Assembly: GCA_008711295.1 (NCBI GenBank)
Contig: VUYV01000123.1
Location: 1,203,733 to 1,267,732 of the forward strand
Source: Anarhynchus alexandrinus
Taxonomy: Eukaryota > Chordata > Aves > Charadriiformes > Charadriidae
Direction: 5' to 3'
Length of the DNA stretch: 64,000 nt
The notes under the pieces were generated by a model. The model searched no databases, was not told the origin of the DNA, and worked only from the letters and a program-made list of their open reading frames with translations. Shown in pieces: positions 1-13,172 of this stretch (within the stretch, counting starts at the first letter, position 1; the number at the start of each line of letters is the position of its first letter). A program made the translations under genes and the position numbers.

Positions 1-1086
1 AGATAAAGGAAGAGCAATTGACATCACCTACCTGGACTTGTGCAAAAGGTTTGATATTGATGCACGCAACATCCCTGTCTCTAAAATGGAGAGACATGGA
101 TTTGATGGCTGGACCACTCAGTGGGTAAGGAATTGACTGGATGGTCACACTCAAAGAGTTGAGGCCAACAGCTCAAAGTCTGGGTGGAGACCAGTGACAA
201 GTGGCGTCCCTTAGGGGGACATATTGGGACTAGTATTATTTAACGTCTTTGTCAGGGACATGGACAGTGGGTTTGAGTGCACGCTTAGCAAGTTTGCAGA
301 TGACATCAAGCTCAGGTGTCACAAGGCCAAGTGCAAGGCCACCTGAGTCACAGCAATCCAAAGCACAGGCAGGGCAGAGAAAAGATTGAGAGCAGCCGTG
401 AGGAGAAGGACTTGGGGGTCTTCGTTGATGAGAAACCCAACATGAGCCAGCAATGTATGGTCGCAGCCCAGAAGGCCAACCGTATCCTGGGCTGCATCAG
501 AAGTGTGGCCAGCAGGTCGAGGGAGGTGATTCTGCCCCTTTACTACACTTTTGTGAGACCCCACTGGAATACTCCGTCCAGCTCTGGAGCACTCAGCACA
601 AGAAGGACATGGACCTGTTCAAGTGAATCTAGAGGAAGGCTACAAAGATGATCAGAGGGCTGGAGCACCTCTACTATGAAGACAGGTTGAGAGAGTTGAG
701 GTTGTTCAGCCAGCAGAAGAGAAGGTTCTCAGAAGACCTTATAGAGGTCTTCCAGTACCTAAAGGGGGCCTACAGGAAAGATGGGGAGGGACTCTTTGTT
801 AGGCAGTGTAGTGATAGGACGATGGATAATGGTTTTAAACTGGAAGAGGGTAGGTTTAGATTAGATATTAGGAAGAAATTTTACTTTGAGGGAGGTGAGA
901 AACTGTAACAGGTTGTCGAGAGAAGTTGTTGAGGCCCCTATCTGGAACTGTTCAAGACCAGGCTGGATGGGGCTTTGGGAAACTTGAGCTGGTGGAAGGT
1001 ATCCCTGATCATGTCAGGAGGGTTGGAACTAGATGATCTTTAATGTCCCTTCCAACCCAAACCATTATATAATTCTATGATTCTAC
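1..1086 (+). mobile_element. CR1 LINE, 5'-truncated, decayed
   Basis: This is the 3' part of a CR1 non-LTR retrotransposon, probably continuing left of the window. Near base 20 it encodes a degenerate reverse-transcriptase motif A (DITYLDLCKRF), then a damaged motif B (SGVP, stop) near 200 and FADD near 293-304. A deletion of roughly 45 codons relative to other CR1 copies follows the FADD motif and joins directly to the KAKCK segment. The frame is broken by stops and shifts, so it is dead. Frames at 316-651 and 648-908 still read as CR1 C-terminal protein ([44 protein letters not shown]). The 3' UTR and terminal octamer repeats (ATTCTATG ATTCTACA) end at about 1086. Identification as CR1 is secure; the exact 3' edge is good to a few bases. 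Confidence 0.93.
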
Positions 1087-2280
1087 AGATATTCACTGCC
1101 TCATTACGAGGCCAGTCATTTCATCACAGCAGTTTATCAAGTTGATCAAGTGTGATTCCCCTTGGTGAAGCCATGGTGACTACTCCTGATGTTTTTCTTG
1201 TCCATCAGGTGCTGGGAAATTGTTTCCAGGTATAGCTGTTCCATCATCTTCCCCAGGACTGAAGTGAGGCTGACTGGCCTGTAGTTCCCTGGGTTCTCCT
1301 TCTTGTCCTTCTTGAAGATGGGGGTGACATTTGCTTTCCTCCAGTCTTCAGATCAAAGATTATCTAGAGTGGTCTCATAAAGACATCTGCCGTCTCTGTC
1401 AGCACTTGTGGGTGCATCCTGTGAGGACCCATGGAGTTATGTATGTCCCATTTGCTTATGTATTCTCTGACCGGATCCTCTTCCACTAAGGATAGATTTT
1501 TCCTTGCTCCAGCCTTTCCCCCTGGTCTCTGGAACCTGGGACCCCTGAAAGCTGGTGTTGCTAGTAAAGACTGAGGTAAAGAAGGCATCTAGTACCTCAG
1601 CCTTTCCCAAGTCCTGTGCAGCCAGATCTCCTGTCTCATTGAGTAATGGGCCCACACTTTTCCTTAGTCTTCCTTTTGTCTCTTATGTACTTATAGAAGC
1701 CCTTCTCATTTTCTACAACATCCCTGGCCATTCAATTCCGTTTGGGCTTTAGCTTTCCTAACTTAATCCCTGGATGCTTGGACAATGTTTCTGTATTCCT
1801 CCCAGGTTACACATCCTAGCTTCCACCCTCTGTAGGCTTCCTTTTTGTGTTTGAGCTTCTTCTTCCATGCAGGCCTCCTGGCATTTTTGCCTGACTTCCT
1901 CTTCATTGGGTTGGACTGCTTTTGAAATTAGAGGATGTGATCCTTGAATATCAATCAGCTTTCTTGGGCCCCTCCTCCCTTCCAGGGAACTTTCCTAAGC
2001 CAATCTTTGAAGAGGCCAAAGTCTGCTCTCCTGAAGTCCAGGCTTGTGAGCTTGCTTTTCACTCTCTTCCCTGCCATCAGGATCCTGAACTCCACCATTT
2101 TACGGTCACTGCAGCGAAGGTTGCCTTTGATCTTCACATTTCCAGTGAGCACTTCCTTGTTGGTGAATATGAAGTCCAGCAGAGCATCTCTTCACATTGG
2201 CTTCTCAGTCACTTGGAGGAGGAAGTTATCATCAACACATTTGAGGAACCTCCTGGATTGCTCATGATGATAATATGATC
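1087..2280 (-). mobile_element. CR1 LINE fragment, minus strand
   Basis: Read on the minus strand, this is the middle of CR1 ORF2, from the region after the endonuclease into the N-terminal half of the reverse transcriptase. Recognisable blocks are a segment at 2152-1955 (KVKSKLTSLDFRRADFGLF type), GPLLNETGDLAAQDLGKAE near 1650, WDIHNSMGPHRMHPQVL near 1450, and on the lower end an equivalent of IFKKGKKENPGNYRPVSLTS near 1325-1265. It stops at about 1087, at the CR1 position just before the motif-A YLDL segment, where the opposite-strand CR1 begins. Stops and frameshifts break the frame. The 5' end at about 2280 passes into AT-rich unique DNA. It may be the other half of an older CR1 split by the plus-strand insertion. 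Confidence 0.9.
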
Positions 2281-5200
2281 TTTAGTTAGATAACATTCAT
2301 AACATTCTTTTAGTTAAGACATCTTTTAAACCATTGTTGTTGTCTTCCTACTTCTCATGAAAATTAAAAAATATATATATTACTGTGCAATGATTTGGTT
2401 TGAAGAAAAAAACCCAATACATTTCATATTTACTGCTTCATTCCATAATAGCAATTTACAGTTCTACACAGTTCTGTAATGCAATTTGTTAGATTTTTGG
2501 TTTTTGTTTATTCTCCTTTTACAAAGATTAGGACTATTTAAAGAATCTGCTTCACATTATAATCCTTTTTCTAGCTTTTATTTTTCTTTTATTTGGTTGT
2601 ATTGCATTTATTGTCTGAAAAACTTTGCATTAAATATCCACAATACCAGCATGCTCTAGTTTAAGTTACAGGTACTGGTCTTCACTTAATGTTTTGTTTT
2701 TTGATGTTTTGCATTTGTTTGTATTTGTAATAGGACATATTTAACAAATCAAATTAAGTAAACAACATTCACTTTTCCCATTTCTTGTACAGCAAGTATT
2801 TCATCAGCAGATTAAACAGTTAATTTACCTATCTCTGAAGACATGTTGCATAATTAGCACAGTAGATATTTAATTAAATTGTTTTCAATTATTATAAACT
2901 ACGTTTTTGTTCTTAATTGTTCAATTAAACTATATTCATTATGATTTATATGTCTCATCTTGTTCTAAATAGAAAAACAAATCATTCTGAAGATAGATTT
3001 TATTAATAAGAATTTGGAAAACAATGAGATGTTAAATTCATTTTTTTGCAGAAAAACTTAGGAATAGAAGAATGAATTCAAAGATACTACAAATTGTAAA
3101 AAATTCATGAATTCAAAGCTTGCCCTAGATTTTGGAAATTTAAGCATATTTTTAGAGAGATTCCGTTAAGGATTGTTCTATTCTGTGAAAACACTGTCTT
3201 AGTTTTCACGTTGGGGCAACATCATCAACAAATCAAGACAGCAGAGGACAAAACAACAAGACAAGAAGATAAATGAATGGCTGTGGGCAAACATGTTAGC
3301 TAGAACTGGACCTTTATACCCCGTGAACATTGTGAGGAGACAGAAAATGTATTACAAAACCTGTTCAAACAGTTTTGTTTCCAGACTGTATGAAAATCTG
3401 GAAATTACCTTTTCTCCGAGTAGAATATGAGTGATAAACCAAAAAAGGACTTGCTACTATAACTAGAATCTTACAGAAGTAATAATACCCACTGATATGA
3501 TTTGGAATCAGCCTCCCTTCAGTCTGTGTCTCTGCTTACACTTATATCCACTCTACTCTGTGTTGCACTACCAGTTCCTCAGGCCTGAGTTTCACGTTGC
3601 CTATGTTTTCTGTAACTAAGTTCTGTTCAGTGTGTAATACTACAGAGTGCTACAAAGAGATGGGAGTTTCAAGATGGGTCTAGCAAAGGGCAGCATCTGA
3701 ATTTTCCATTCCAGCAAATTATACTTGGTAAAAAGGAAATTTTAGTAAACTTCTCTCCCTTTCTTACGGTCAGCATGTTTGAAAAAATAAAACAAATCAA
3801 AACAAAACAAAAACCCCTTACAATTTTAAGAAAATGTTTTTGTAACCTCAGTTAGGAGGGAAGCCAGACCAGAGGCATAACTGTTATTTGAAGCCTATTC
3901 TTTTTTTGCATATAAATATTTCAATTTCTATTGATATCAAAGCAAAAAATAATTAAAAATTTGACCTTTTATGTCAGATTTCAACCTGGAACCCCAGTAG
4001 TTTTAGACTTTTATGGCAAAATAAACTATTTTGATCATTTAGTCTCATGTGCATAACAGAGAAGTGCAATTCCTTCAACCAGACCATAAATTCCATGCAG
4101 GTTAATATAATATGGATTCACCAGGACTAACTTCATTCATTTGGGTCACTCCAAAAAGCTTAATTTCATTGCAAGAAACTAGAACAAAAAGTGTACCTGC
4201 TACCTGTTACTTTAAATTTAGAAGATCTGACAGGAGCTCACAAAGCTGACATCTTCCTTTAAGTGCTTTTGGCACTTACTGTTGTTATGGAAATGGCTTA
4301 AGAGACTGTCTGGCAAGAATAGATGCAGCAGATAAAATTGCTTTAAATCCACTGATTTGTTACACCTTTAGGTCCATTACATTTAAGCATGTTTTAAATC
4401 TATTAAAATTAATGCATAGCAAATGCTTTTAAATGTTTTGCTGAAGGGGACAGATTGGTGAACTGGGACCTTAGATACTTTTTTTCTCTACACAATACTT
4501 AAAATATTTTTTAATGTAGATTGAAATCACAGTCCTTCAGCATACAATAATAGCAAACTGGACAGTAAACTTGGACTCTTCTTATTTTATGATAATTCAA
4601 TTTTTTAATAACTATATTTGTTGCAGAAGCATTCCACATTTAATATAAATAAAAATAACATTAATAAAGCAATAGTAATATGATTAACACAGAACTGGTT
4701 CTGTCTTCCTTGGCTTATTGTGAGCTATGGGCAATGAAGTAAATCCATTCCCATCTGCTAATTAGAAGTTCAGTATGCTTAACAAAGCCTCAGGATTTAG
4801 CAGTAAGATAAACCAAACATGAAGATAGTTCTTCTTACTCAAACTTTGATTTAAGGTAAGTAAGCTAACTGAAAACTGGAGAACTGGAGCCAAACCGACA
4901 ATATTATATACCCTACTATGAAAAATTTCTAACATCAATATGTACTGTGGGTTTCTCCTCAAATGAAGAAAGCTGGTTGCAGGAGCAGAGGAAGTTCTTA
5001 ACTCCTTTTCTATAGATGTAGATCACAAACACTGATTGTCTGTGCTTATTTATAGATATTTATAGATATGGAGGAAATGCAAACCTCTGTACTAATTTTG
5101 GTGTAGTCCTTCAAAAGCTAAATTGAAAGCTTAATGTATATTTCCTGTGATTGTTATGAAACGTGATTATGAAGCTGCACTCAGCTTCTGGATATAGTAT

Positions 5201-8072
5201 CAAAAGTCGGAAAGATTTAGCACCTCCCAGGAGGACATTCCTGTTTTCATTTGTGGAATGAAATAACATGCTTTTAAACTCTCTTTTCTTCGATACTGAG
5301 CAACTTTGCTTTAAAAAGAGAACAACTGGAAGATTATTCAACTTCCCTAGGATGCTGCACATTTAAGAAAAGGTTGAGCCTTCACGATAAGTTACTTCAC
5401 CACAGCCATTTATTTTGATTATGTAAATGCAGTTACCTGGTAGAATTTTTCTACTATGAGTGCTAGCTGAAAATAATGAATCAATCTGGAGGTATGTAAG
5501 GGTTGAGGAATACTACTGTTTCAATATTCCCATATTAAGGTCCTGTGAATAAGTGTTTACTGGAGAAAATGGAATACAGGTATGGAAGTATAAGTTCACT
5601 GCCTCTATAGATTGTATCAAAGCCCTTGAAAATCTCTGTACCATATGCAGAATGCTAAATATTCAAACAAACCATTATAAGCATTTAAAATTGATGCAGT
5701 ACTAAAAGAAAAGCAATTGCAAGTGATATGAAATTTCTCATCTAATTTAGCAACGTCTTAAAAAGCATCATCATATGCTTTTCCCCTTACATATGTATGT
5801 TTACACAGAAAAAAAAAAAAAAACAAACCAAAATGTAGAGGATAAATGAGAATGGCCTTCTGGGTTCTGTTACAGCCCTTTTGGGAACCATACACTAACT
5901 CCAGTCCAAACCTCATTAACATCTGTTGCCCTCTGTGAATCAGGTTTAGATCCCAGGACTTTTTCAAGTGCATATACTAGAAAAGTCTAAATACAACTAT
6001 AGTTTTTACTCAGCTTAGTTTCTCAGTCTCACTGAATCTCAGGAGAGAGGCAAGCACGTCTCTGCTCGGATAATAAAAGCTCTTGGTATGGATGGACTGA
6101 GTTGTAAGGGAATATGTAATTTATCAGTAAAAAAACAACAACCAGATCTAAGTCATTCTAGAGTAAATGAGCTGCTGAGTTATTATATCACAATTTTTAT
6201 AGAGTACCTCAAATTATGCCTAAATCCCATTTTATGTACATATCATTTTTTTTTTCTGTCAAGGTTCCTGAAAGGATAGTTTCTTTACCTGAAGAGTTTA
6301 CTGGACTTTTTTTTTCCCTAAAAGTGATGGTTCTTTACTAAATTTACTGTTAAAATGCTTGTTAATTTAATGAGTAACTTTATATCTTATATTTATTTTA
6401 AAACCATAGCACTATAATATATTTCACAGGGACATACATTTAATCTGTTAAAAAACATTAGAAAGCAAGTTTATCTTTAAAAACAGAGAATAACATAAGA
6501 CTGTAGGAAGATTAACCTGAGTAGAACTGCTAAAAATATCTAATTTTTTTACAATAGAAAATGAGATCTTTAGGTAGTATGGAGTGGATTCTTCAAATTC
6601 ATTAAATTACAGTAATTTAATATAGTCAAAGATGTGGTTTAAAAAATATTAGAAATGTATTTTTTTCATATTGGGCTATTTTTTAATTTATCTTCTTAAT
6701 ATTGAGCTAGAAAGCATATATGTAAAGCATATTTAATTGGACTCTTTATAGTGCATACAAGATGAGTTTATTATATTGAAAATTTGTCCTAAAGACACAA
6801 GAAGTACTGAAAAAGTACTGCTATAGTCATTTTTTTTTTTTTTATGCGTTCTAAACTCTTCCCTGGAATTATTTTCTCACGAAAACAACAGTGGATTCCC
6901 ACAGTGGAAAACAGTGGGAAAATCCATCGCACTTTTTTTTACCACTGTATGACAGTGTAAAAGCATTTTCATCTCTCTTTTCCAAATATGAAAAAAGTTA
7001 TATATATATTAATATAAGAATGCTATAAATTAAACTGTGAATGGGTTTAAATGTTATGATAGAGTTTTTAGGTTTTCGCAGTTCAGGGATATTCGGATAC
7101 TATGAGTTTGTAGGAAAGCCCACCAAGTTAAGCACCTTGTTAAAGTTGTTTTTTCAGTCTTTCAGTTGAGCTTTTGAAAAGTGCCTAGTGTTTATGAAGC
7201 TTTCTGTTTTGATGCTGAACTTTGCACAACTTTTGAACCGGCCTATTAAGACGTGTTCAATAATCTGACACCCAGGATTTCTTCAGCAGCCTAAACACAG
7301 ACATCAAGTAACTTCTGAGATAATCACCTACAAAACAGTAATCTTAGAAAAACTGAACCTTCATTTTCTTTCCTTTTCAAGACTAAAAACTCAAGCTGTT
7401 GGTTTTAAAACAGATACAAACATTTCTATAGACTACTAAATACATTAGTGATATCAAAATCAAAGTATGATATGTACTTCATGAAGTGTTAAGGCGGTCT
7501 GATCATCAACAATTGGACCACATTTAAAGAATACAATTTCTAGAGTTTCCTAGAACCTCCAGGATTAATGTATCACTTCCTGACCAAGAGAAATATGGGA
7601 TAGTCAGGATGACAACTGCATGTTTGGTACTCCAGCATGCACTCCTAGGTGGCGAGTTCAGCAATATAGAGAACATATATTCACATAATCAAGCTTTACA
7701 ACAGAAGATCAGAAGATCTGATTTTTTTCCTTGCTTGTTACAAGCTACTGGATTTTAGGTAAGCTTATTGCACTATATTTTCCTCTACCTATTCCTCTTA
7801 TTTGGATGTTTTTGGTGATTAAAAATGTGGCCAGTGCTTTTTTTATGCAAATAAATGTGTGTTTTAATAGATATAAATACCAGTATAGGAAACCTGAATA
7901 TTAAGCTGGGACTTTTGTTACTTTTGCTTTTCAGAACACTGGCATCAGAGGCCGTTTTCTTATCCCACAGTTGCACCTGAAGTCTCCTTGTAACTTGAAA
8001 AGGAATCAAATTTAAAAGACATAGCAATAACAATTGCGTAATTTGAGACATGCTAGTAACAAGTAGTTAGGA
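2281..8072. other. AT-rich unique DNA, no gene seen
   Basis: About 5.8 kb with no recognisable repeat, RNA gene or coding exon. Open frames are short (under 90 codons) and show no protein-family motif. Poly-A/T runs occur near 5810, 6245 and 6830. Confidence 0.7.
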
Positions 8073-8073
8073 A

Positions 8074-8119
8074 GGTACAATACATACATAAGTATATACG
8101 TATGTATGTACATGGTACC
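8074..8119. repeat. imperfect inverted repeat (TACATACATA arms)
   Basis: TACATACATA at 8081-8090 faces TATGTATGTA at 8101-8110 across a 10-base spacer. With two small gaps the arms extend outward to GGTAC at 8074 and GGTACC at 8119. It sits at the left edge of the GC-richer stretch that follows. Confidence 0.8.
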
Positions 8120-8370
8120 CTGGTGCCCCCGGCTACCTTGCTCCTGGCTGAAGGAGTGGGATGGGCCCTGGCTTCACACCTCTGCCCTGACAACCCCAAT
8201 GAAAGACCCTACGGTTCCCAGTGCCCTGGTCCCATGGAGCCATGGACTCACACAGTGCACAGACGTTGTCTTCCCTTGATTATTTTTTTTTACAGTTTGA
8301 AAGCAGCAACTACTCTGGAGGACACTGTCACAGCCTGTCACTTGGCTGGACCAAATAACAAATAAATACA
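8115..8370. other. GC-richer island of unknown origin
   Basis: About 160 bases (8115-8275) are clearly GC-richer than the several kilobases on either side. They read through on the plus strand as an 87-codon frame with no recognised domain. A pyrimidine-rich tract ending in ACAG (8282-8294) resembles a splice acceptor but no matching donor was found. It may be an old mobile-element fragment or a small exon-like relic. I do not recognise it and assign no function. Confidence 0.4.
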
Positions 8371-11300
8371 TAAAATAATAACAGTGGGTAAACCACAACT
8401 GCTATGCCTGGTATAATTTTCAATAAATATAGAAGTTTATCACAAAAACATAAGTAGAGGTAGATGAGGCAAAAAAAATCAAGAAAAACTAAAAATTAGA
8501 ACAGATACATGGCTTGGGGCTGATTATAGTAACATCATCATGTACTCTGGGATGAATCGGGTGCTTAGAAAGAAAAAATATTTATCAATAGTTAATAATG
8601 AGAATTTATAAATAATACTGAATAAAATAAGTTTAAAAATATTTAACAAAATCAGCACTTTGGTCATATAATATAATAAAGTTATAAAGTATAGTTTACA
8701 TTATACATTTAATAATAAATAAATATTTAATAATAAAATCAGTGTAGTAATAAATTTAAAAGAATTAAATTAGTGGAAGTGTTTATGATACCAAACTTTG
8801 CTGGTTATTACGTGTTGTTTTTTTCACTCATCTTCAAAAACCCAACTTTCATTTAAAATAAATAAATGCTTTCTGTAACATCTGTCTGGTTTAGTTCACT
8901 GAGATCTAGATTTTTTTATTTTTTTTAAATCGTGATGAAGTAAAATATTATTTGGTTGCAAAACTGTAGATTGTCTACAAGAAAATACATCTGTAATCCC
9001 CTAAACAGACCAGGTTCAACAAATAAGAGACTCAGACTCATAGTTGCAGGTGCCTTTTAGCTTTTAGCGCCTCTGTCATCTTTGGTTTTCATAATCATGC
9101 TGCCATAGCTTTTTTTCATTCTCTGTTCTTCTTCTCTTACAGTCCCATGCTTCCCCAAACTCTTACTTTGTTTGGAGGTAATTTATGAAGCTCTCTTCTA
9201 GAGAACTAGTACTATTATGTGCTTCAACATTTTCGGTAGTATTTTTGCTTTCGATAGCAATTTTTATTGGTGAAAATACTAGGTTTCATGTGGAATATGT
9301 CTCACACACTTATTCTAAATGAGAGTTGCAGTTTTTCCTACTAGCTTCAAAATGCTTCAGCCAGCCCCATCCATTTTTTCCCAGTACAACAATATTATTT
9401 TAAAGAGACATGTAATTGTGTTGCATTTTGAAAACATTTTAAATTATGCACAATCAACAAAGCTATTATGTGACACTGCAGAATGTACAACTAATGAAAA
9501 TGTAATCACCAGACCTTATCATTTTAGCTGAAGTTCTAATTTAATAATAGTTTCATATCCCCAAGAACCTTCTAAAATTTATTTATCATGTCACTTTCCA
9601 TTACCTAATCCAAAATAATTGTGTTGATTCTCCTAAATTATACTAATAACATCCTGAAAAGGTCTACAGTTTCAAAAGGTTTATGACAATGTAGACATAT
9701 ACATCAAATTAATATGTACATGCTGTGGTATATCTCATTAACAAAGGTTCTTAGAATTTATAATTTAACTTTGCAGATGTATTCTTCTGTGACCAGGCCA
9801 CAGATTCAATTTGTTTCTTACCTCCATAAGACAAAGATTGCATCAAGAGCACTGGATTTTCAGCTCCTCTCTTCACTTCAAGTAGTTGCCCATTTTCGCT
9901 CTCTTCATGCCCGACTTCTGAAGCTCAGTTCAGTTTGAAATTTAGGACTCTACTTTACACTCAGAAAATCAATGGCAAGGATCCACAATTATTATGAAAA
10001 TATTCAATAAATATTGCAAGATATGGCCCTAACTGCAGAAATGGCTTGCTGACAAAATCTCCTTTTCATGCAGCTCCCACTGCCTGTTGGAGCAGGGAGG
10101 GAGAGGGAAATGAGCTGTCAGGGAGAAGGGTTGAATGTAGTTTGTTCTGAAAACACAGAGAACTCTGGTTTGAGCCCCTTCACCTTCCATATACATCTTG
10201 AATATGCAGAAATTTGAACATTTCTAAGCACTCTTGACACTACTTTCCATTCTAACATTAATGCACAAAAAAAAAAATAATGCATTTTGCTAAAGGAACT
10301 GGTACAGAGAATAAAAAAGAAAAATCTGTAGCAATCAATTCACAATATTCAAGCACTTGATCATACTTTCATTCTACTTCTAAGCTTTAAGATTCATTCT
10401 TGATGCATAGCTGTATTGATAGCCCCTTCTACCTTCCTTTTTCCATGTTTCAATATCCTTACTCACTCTGTTAAATGAGGATGAAAAAAGCAAACAATCC
10501 ATCAGATCCTTCTCCAGCTTCTCAGGGATCTTCCTTCCTACCTACCTTTGGCTATATATTGGTTAAAATCTTACTCAGTGTAGCACAAGAAGATTTTTAT
10601 AAAAGTTCTCTATAGCTTGAAAAGGACATCTAACCACCACCTCAAGCTGCACCACATGTTGTTCAGCACCTCCACAGGATCTACTAAGTCACCAGGATGA
10701 CAGGAGCTTTTCAGAGCTCTAGGCTCAGCAAAGCACCCAGCTTATTTTGCCCTTATTTCCCCTCAAATCTCTACATAGGCTTCTCTGTTTAAGTGATAGT
10801 TTCTTCGCAGGACATTGATACATCTCGTTTTTATTGCCAATCAGTGAAAATAGTATTTAAGTTGTCCAAAGCTCAAAACATAGATTACCTTTGCTCAGAT
10901 CTTTCTCCTAGTTAAACCTATCTAATAGTTGAAATGCAAATGTAATCTTTAGTAAAATGTCTGAAGTTAGTTCCTTGTTAGTGATACATCTCCTTGTGAC
11001 ACATCTTTCTGCTCACCAAGCAAGTTGTCAAAAATATTATAGAGTGTTTCAGTTTACATTTATAAAATGAGATCTTTCAGTGCGAACTCCATCTCCAGAC
11101 CAGTCTATTCACGTTACGTACTTTAATTTAGTGAGAGCATGGACATAAGTGTTAAGGACAGGTAAAAATGCTTTCCATAAATGGGCGACAGTGATAACAT
11201 TTTTCCATACTGGGGTCATAAACAAAGTTCAGCTAGTACCAACACAAAATTCCTTTAAAAAAGGGCTCTTAAATGAGCAGGAGCTAAAGAAGTTTATTTG

Positions 11301-12286
11301 TCTAATATTATATCAATAATTACACTAACATTCTATCTTTTGTAATCATTGTTCTGCTTTTGGCGTGATATATTCATAAAACATGATAAATTTCACAAAA
11401 TATAGGGAACAATAAAAAAATAATAATAAAAAAAGAAAGAAAGCTCTGTCTTCTGTTAACAGCTATCAACTGCCTCAGCTGCTTGCTTTCTTGTATTTGA
11501 AGCAATTCAGAGGAATAAAACGCTAGAGATCATATAATAGAAAGTTTTTCAATGTCTGTTCTATTTATACTCTTGCTCATCTAGTACTGCACTGTTTTGC
11601 TGCATAATTCAGCTTTTTGTTATCTTGTATTCTCTACAGCTCTAGCTGATCTCAAGTTCAAGGGAAAGAGAATGAAAATATATGATGTGCAGACATCATT
11701 TCACCGAACATTTTTGTTTCCACTTGTCAGGAATTCTAGAGGCTAAACCCCACATACTTATGTATACTAGAAAGGGTCATTGACTGTAAGCTGGAGCATG
11801 ACAGTAAATCTGTACTACTTTTATATACTCTGAACATAATCATCTCTCACATAAAAAGGTGCAGTTTATCAGATGTGGCAGGGGTGTATTTGACCATTAG
11901 ATTTTGAAAAGACTTCTCTTTAGGTTTCTTGAGAAACAAGCCATCATGTCATAACTATGTAATCAAATAACTGTTTCTAAAGGAATTGCTCGTGGTTTTT
12001 TCTCAACTTGTCTTTCTACAAGTGCTTTTGTTGACCACACAAGCATTGGTAGTGACCTATACGAAATGTTTTTGTCAATGGCAGAGATGATAGGAATTAC
12101 CATACCTAGGCATTATTTTTGGGCACACAAACTCATGTAGAGCAGAACAAAATACATAACTGTATATTCCTTCTTCCCAAACGCAGTTAACTCTCAATTC
12201 CATAGAATAACCTAACAAATTGATACTCGAATTTTTAAAATTGCAAAATCTAAAAGCATATATAGATAAGCATGAAAGATTTAGGG
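8371..12286. other. AT-rich unique DNA, no gene seen
   Basis: No recognisable repeats or coding exons. It is very AT-rich around 8580-8780. The frames present are short and lack motifs. Confidence 0.65.

Positions 12287-12327
<41 letters not shown>
12287..12327. repeat. (ATA)n microsatellite
   Basis: An uninterrupted ATA/TAA trinucleotide run of 41 bases. In one frame it encodes an isoleucine run, which accounts for the odd 128-codon open frame starting at 12272. Confidence 0.98.
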
Positions 12328-12511
12328 CAGAAGAAGAATACATTTTGATTATGAGCTACTAAGACTCCCAGAGCTGGATCTGAACTTAGCAGTCAAGTCC
12401 AAAGAATGTAACACAAGGCGATGCAAATATAATGTATTATGTCCAAAAGAGGTATTAAATACCTCTGCACCTGTTATAAAATGTGCCTCCACCACTGCTA
12501 ACCTATCTATG

Positions 12512-13172
12512 ATTCCCCTGCATCCTATGCAGAGGACAACTGTTAAGCAGGTAGTTCCCGCAGCCCATGGAGAAGACCACGCCAGAGAGGATAATTACAC
12601 TGCCGCCTGTGCAGGACCCCATGCCAGAGTAGGTGGATGCTTCCTGAAGGAACTGTAGTCTGTGGAGAGCCCATGCTGGAACAGATTTTCCTGACAAGCA
12701 ATGTAGCGTGTGGAGGATCCACTCTGGAGCAGACTGAAGGGCTGCAACCCATGGAAAGGACCAACACTGGAGCAGAGGATCAACGTGCAGAGGAAGGAGT
12801 GGCAGAGATGAACTGTTATGGACTAACCACAACCCTCCATTGCCCATCCCCCTGCACCACTCGGGGAGGGGTAAGGTAGAGGAGTTGGGAATGAAAGGGT
12901 GAAGTTGAGCCTGGGAAGAAAGGAGAAGGAAGGCAGCGTTTTAGTTTCTGTCTTTGCTTGTCACCCTCCTACTCTATTTTAATTGACAATAAATGAAATT
13001 AATATTCCCTGTGTCCAGTCTGTTTTTCCTGTGGTGGTAATTGGTAAGTGATCTCCCTGTCTTTATCTCGATCCACGAGATTTTACATCTTATTTTCTCC
13101 CCCGTGTTCTGTTAGGGAGGGAGAGTGAGAGAGCAGCTGAGTGGGAGTGTGGCAACTGGCCAAGCCACCACA
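12512..13172 (+). mobile_element. avian ERV LTR, 3' part, with internal minisatellite
   Basis: The sequence matches an avian endogenous-retrovirus LTR family I recognise, probably ERVL-like. The 5' part is missing or unrecognisable. From 12512 to about 12790 it is a degenerate minisatellite of CTGGAGCAG-type units: CTGGAACAG at 12676, CTGGAGCAG at 12724 and again at 12767, 43-48 bases apart, interleaved with CCCATGGA motifs. A GGAGGGG-containing region, a polyadenylation signal AATAAA (12988-12993) and the typical tail with GTAATTGGTAAGTGATCTC follow. The 3' terminus is CCACCACA at 13172. No retroviral coding region adjoins it. Pieces of the same family lie at 49.5 kb and 61.9 kb on the other strand. 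Confidence 0.82.
12988..12993 (+). promoter_or_regulatory. LTR polyadenylation signal AATAAA
   Basis: Canonical hexamer at the expected place upstream of the LTR 3' end. It is a retroviral signal and need not be active. Confidence 0.6.

Noticed and set aside
12272..12658. 128-codon open frame with an isoleucine run
   Set aside because: The isoleucines are the (ATA)n microsatellite and the rest reads into an LTR minisatellite; no gene.
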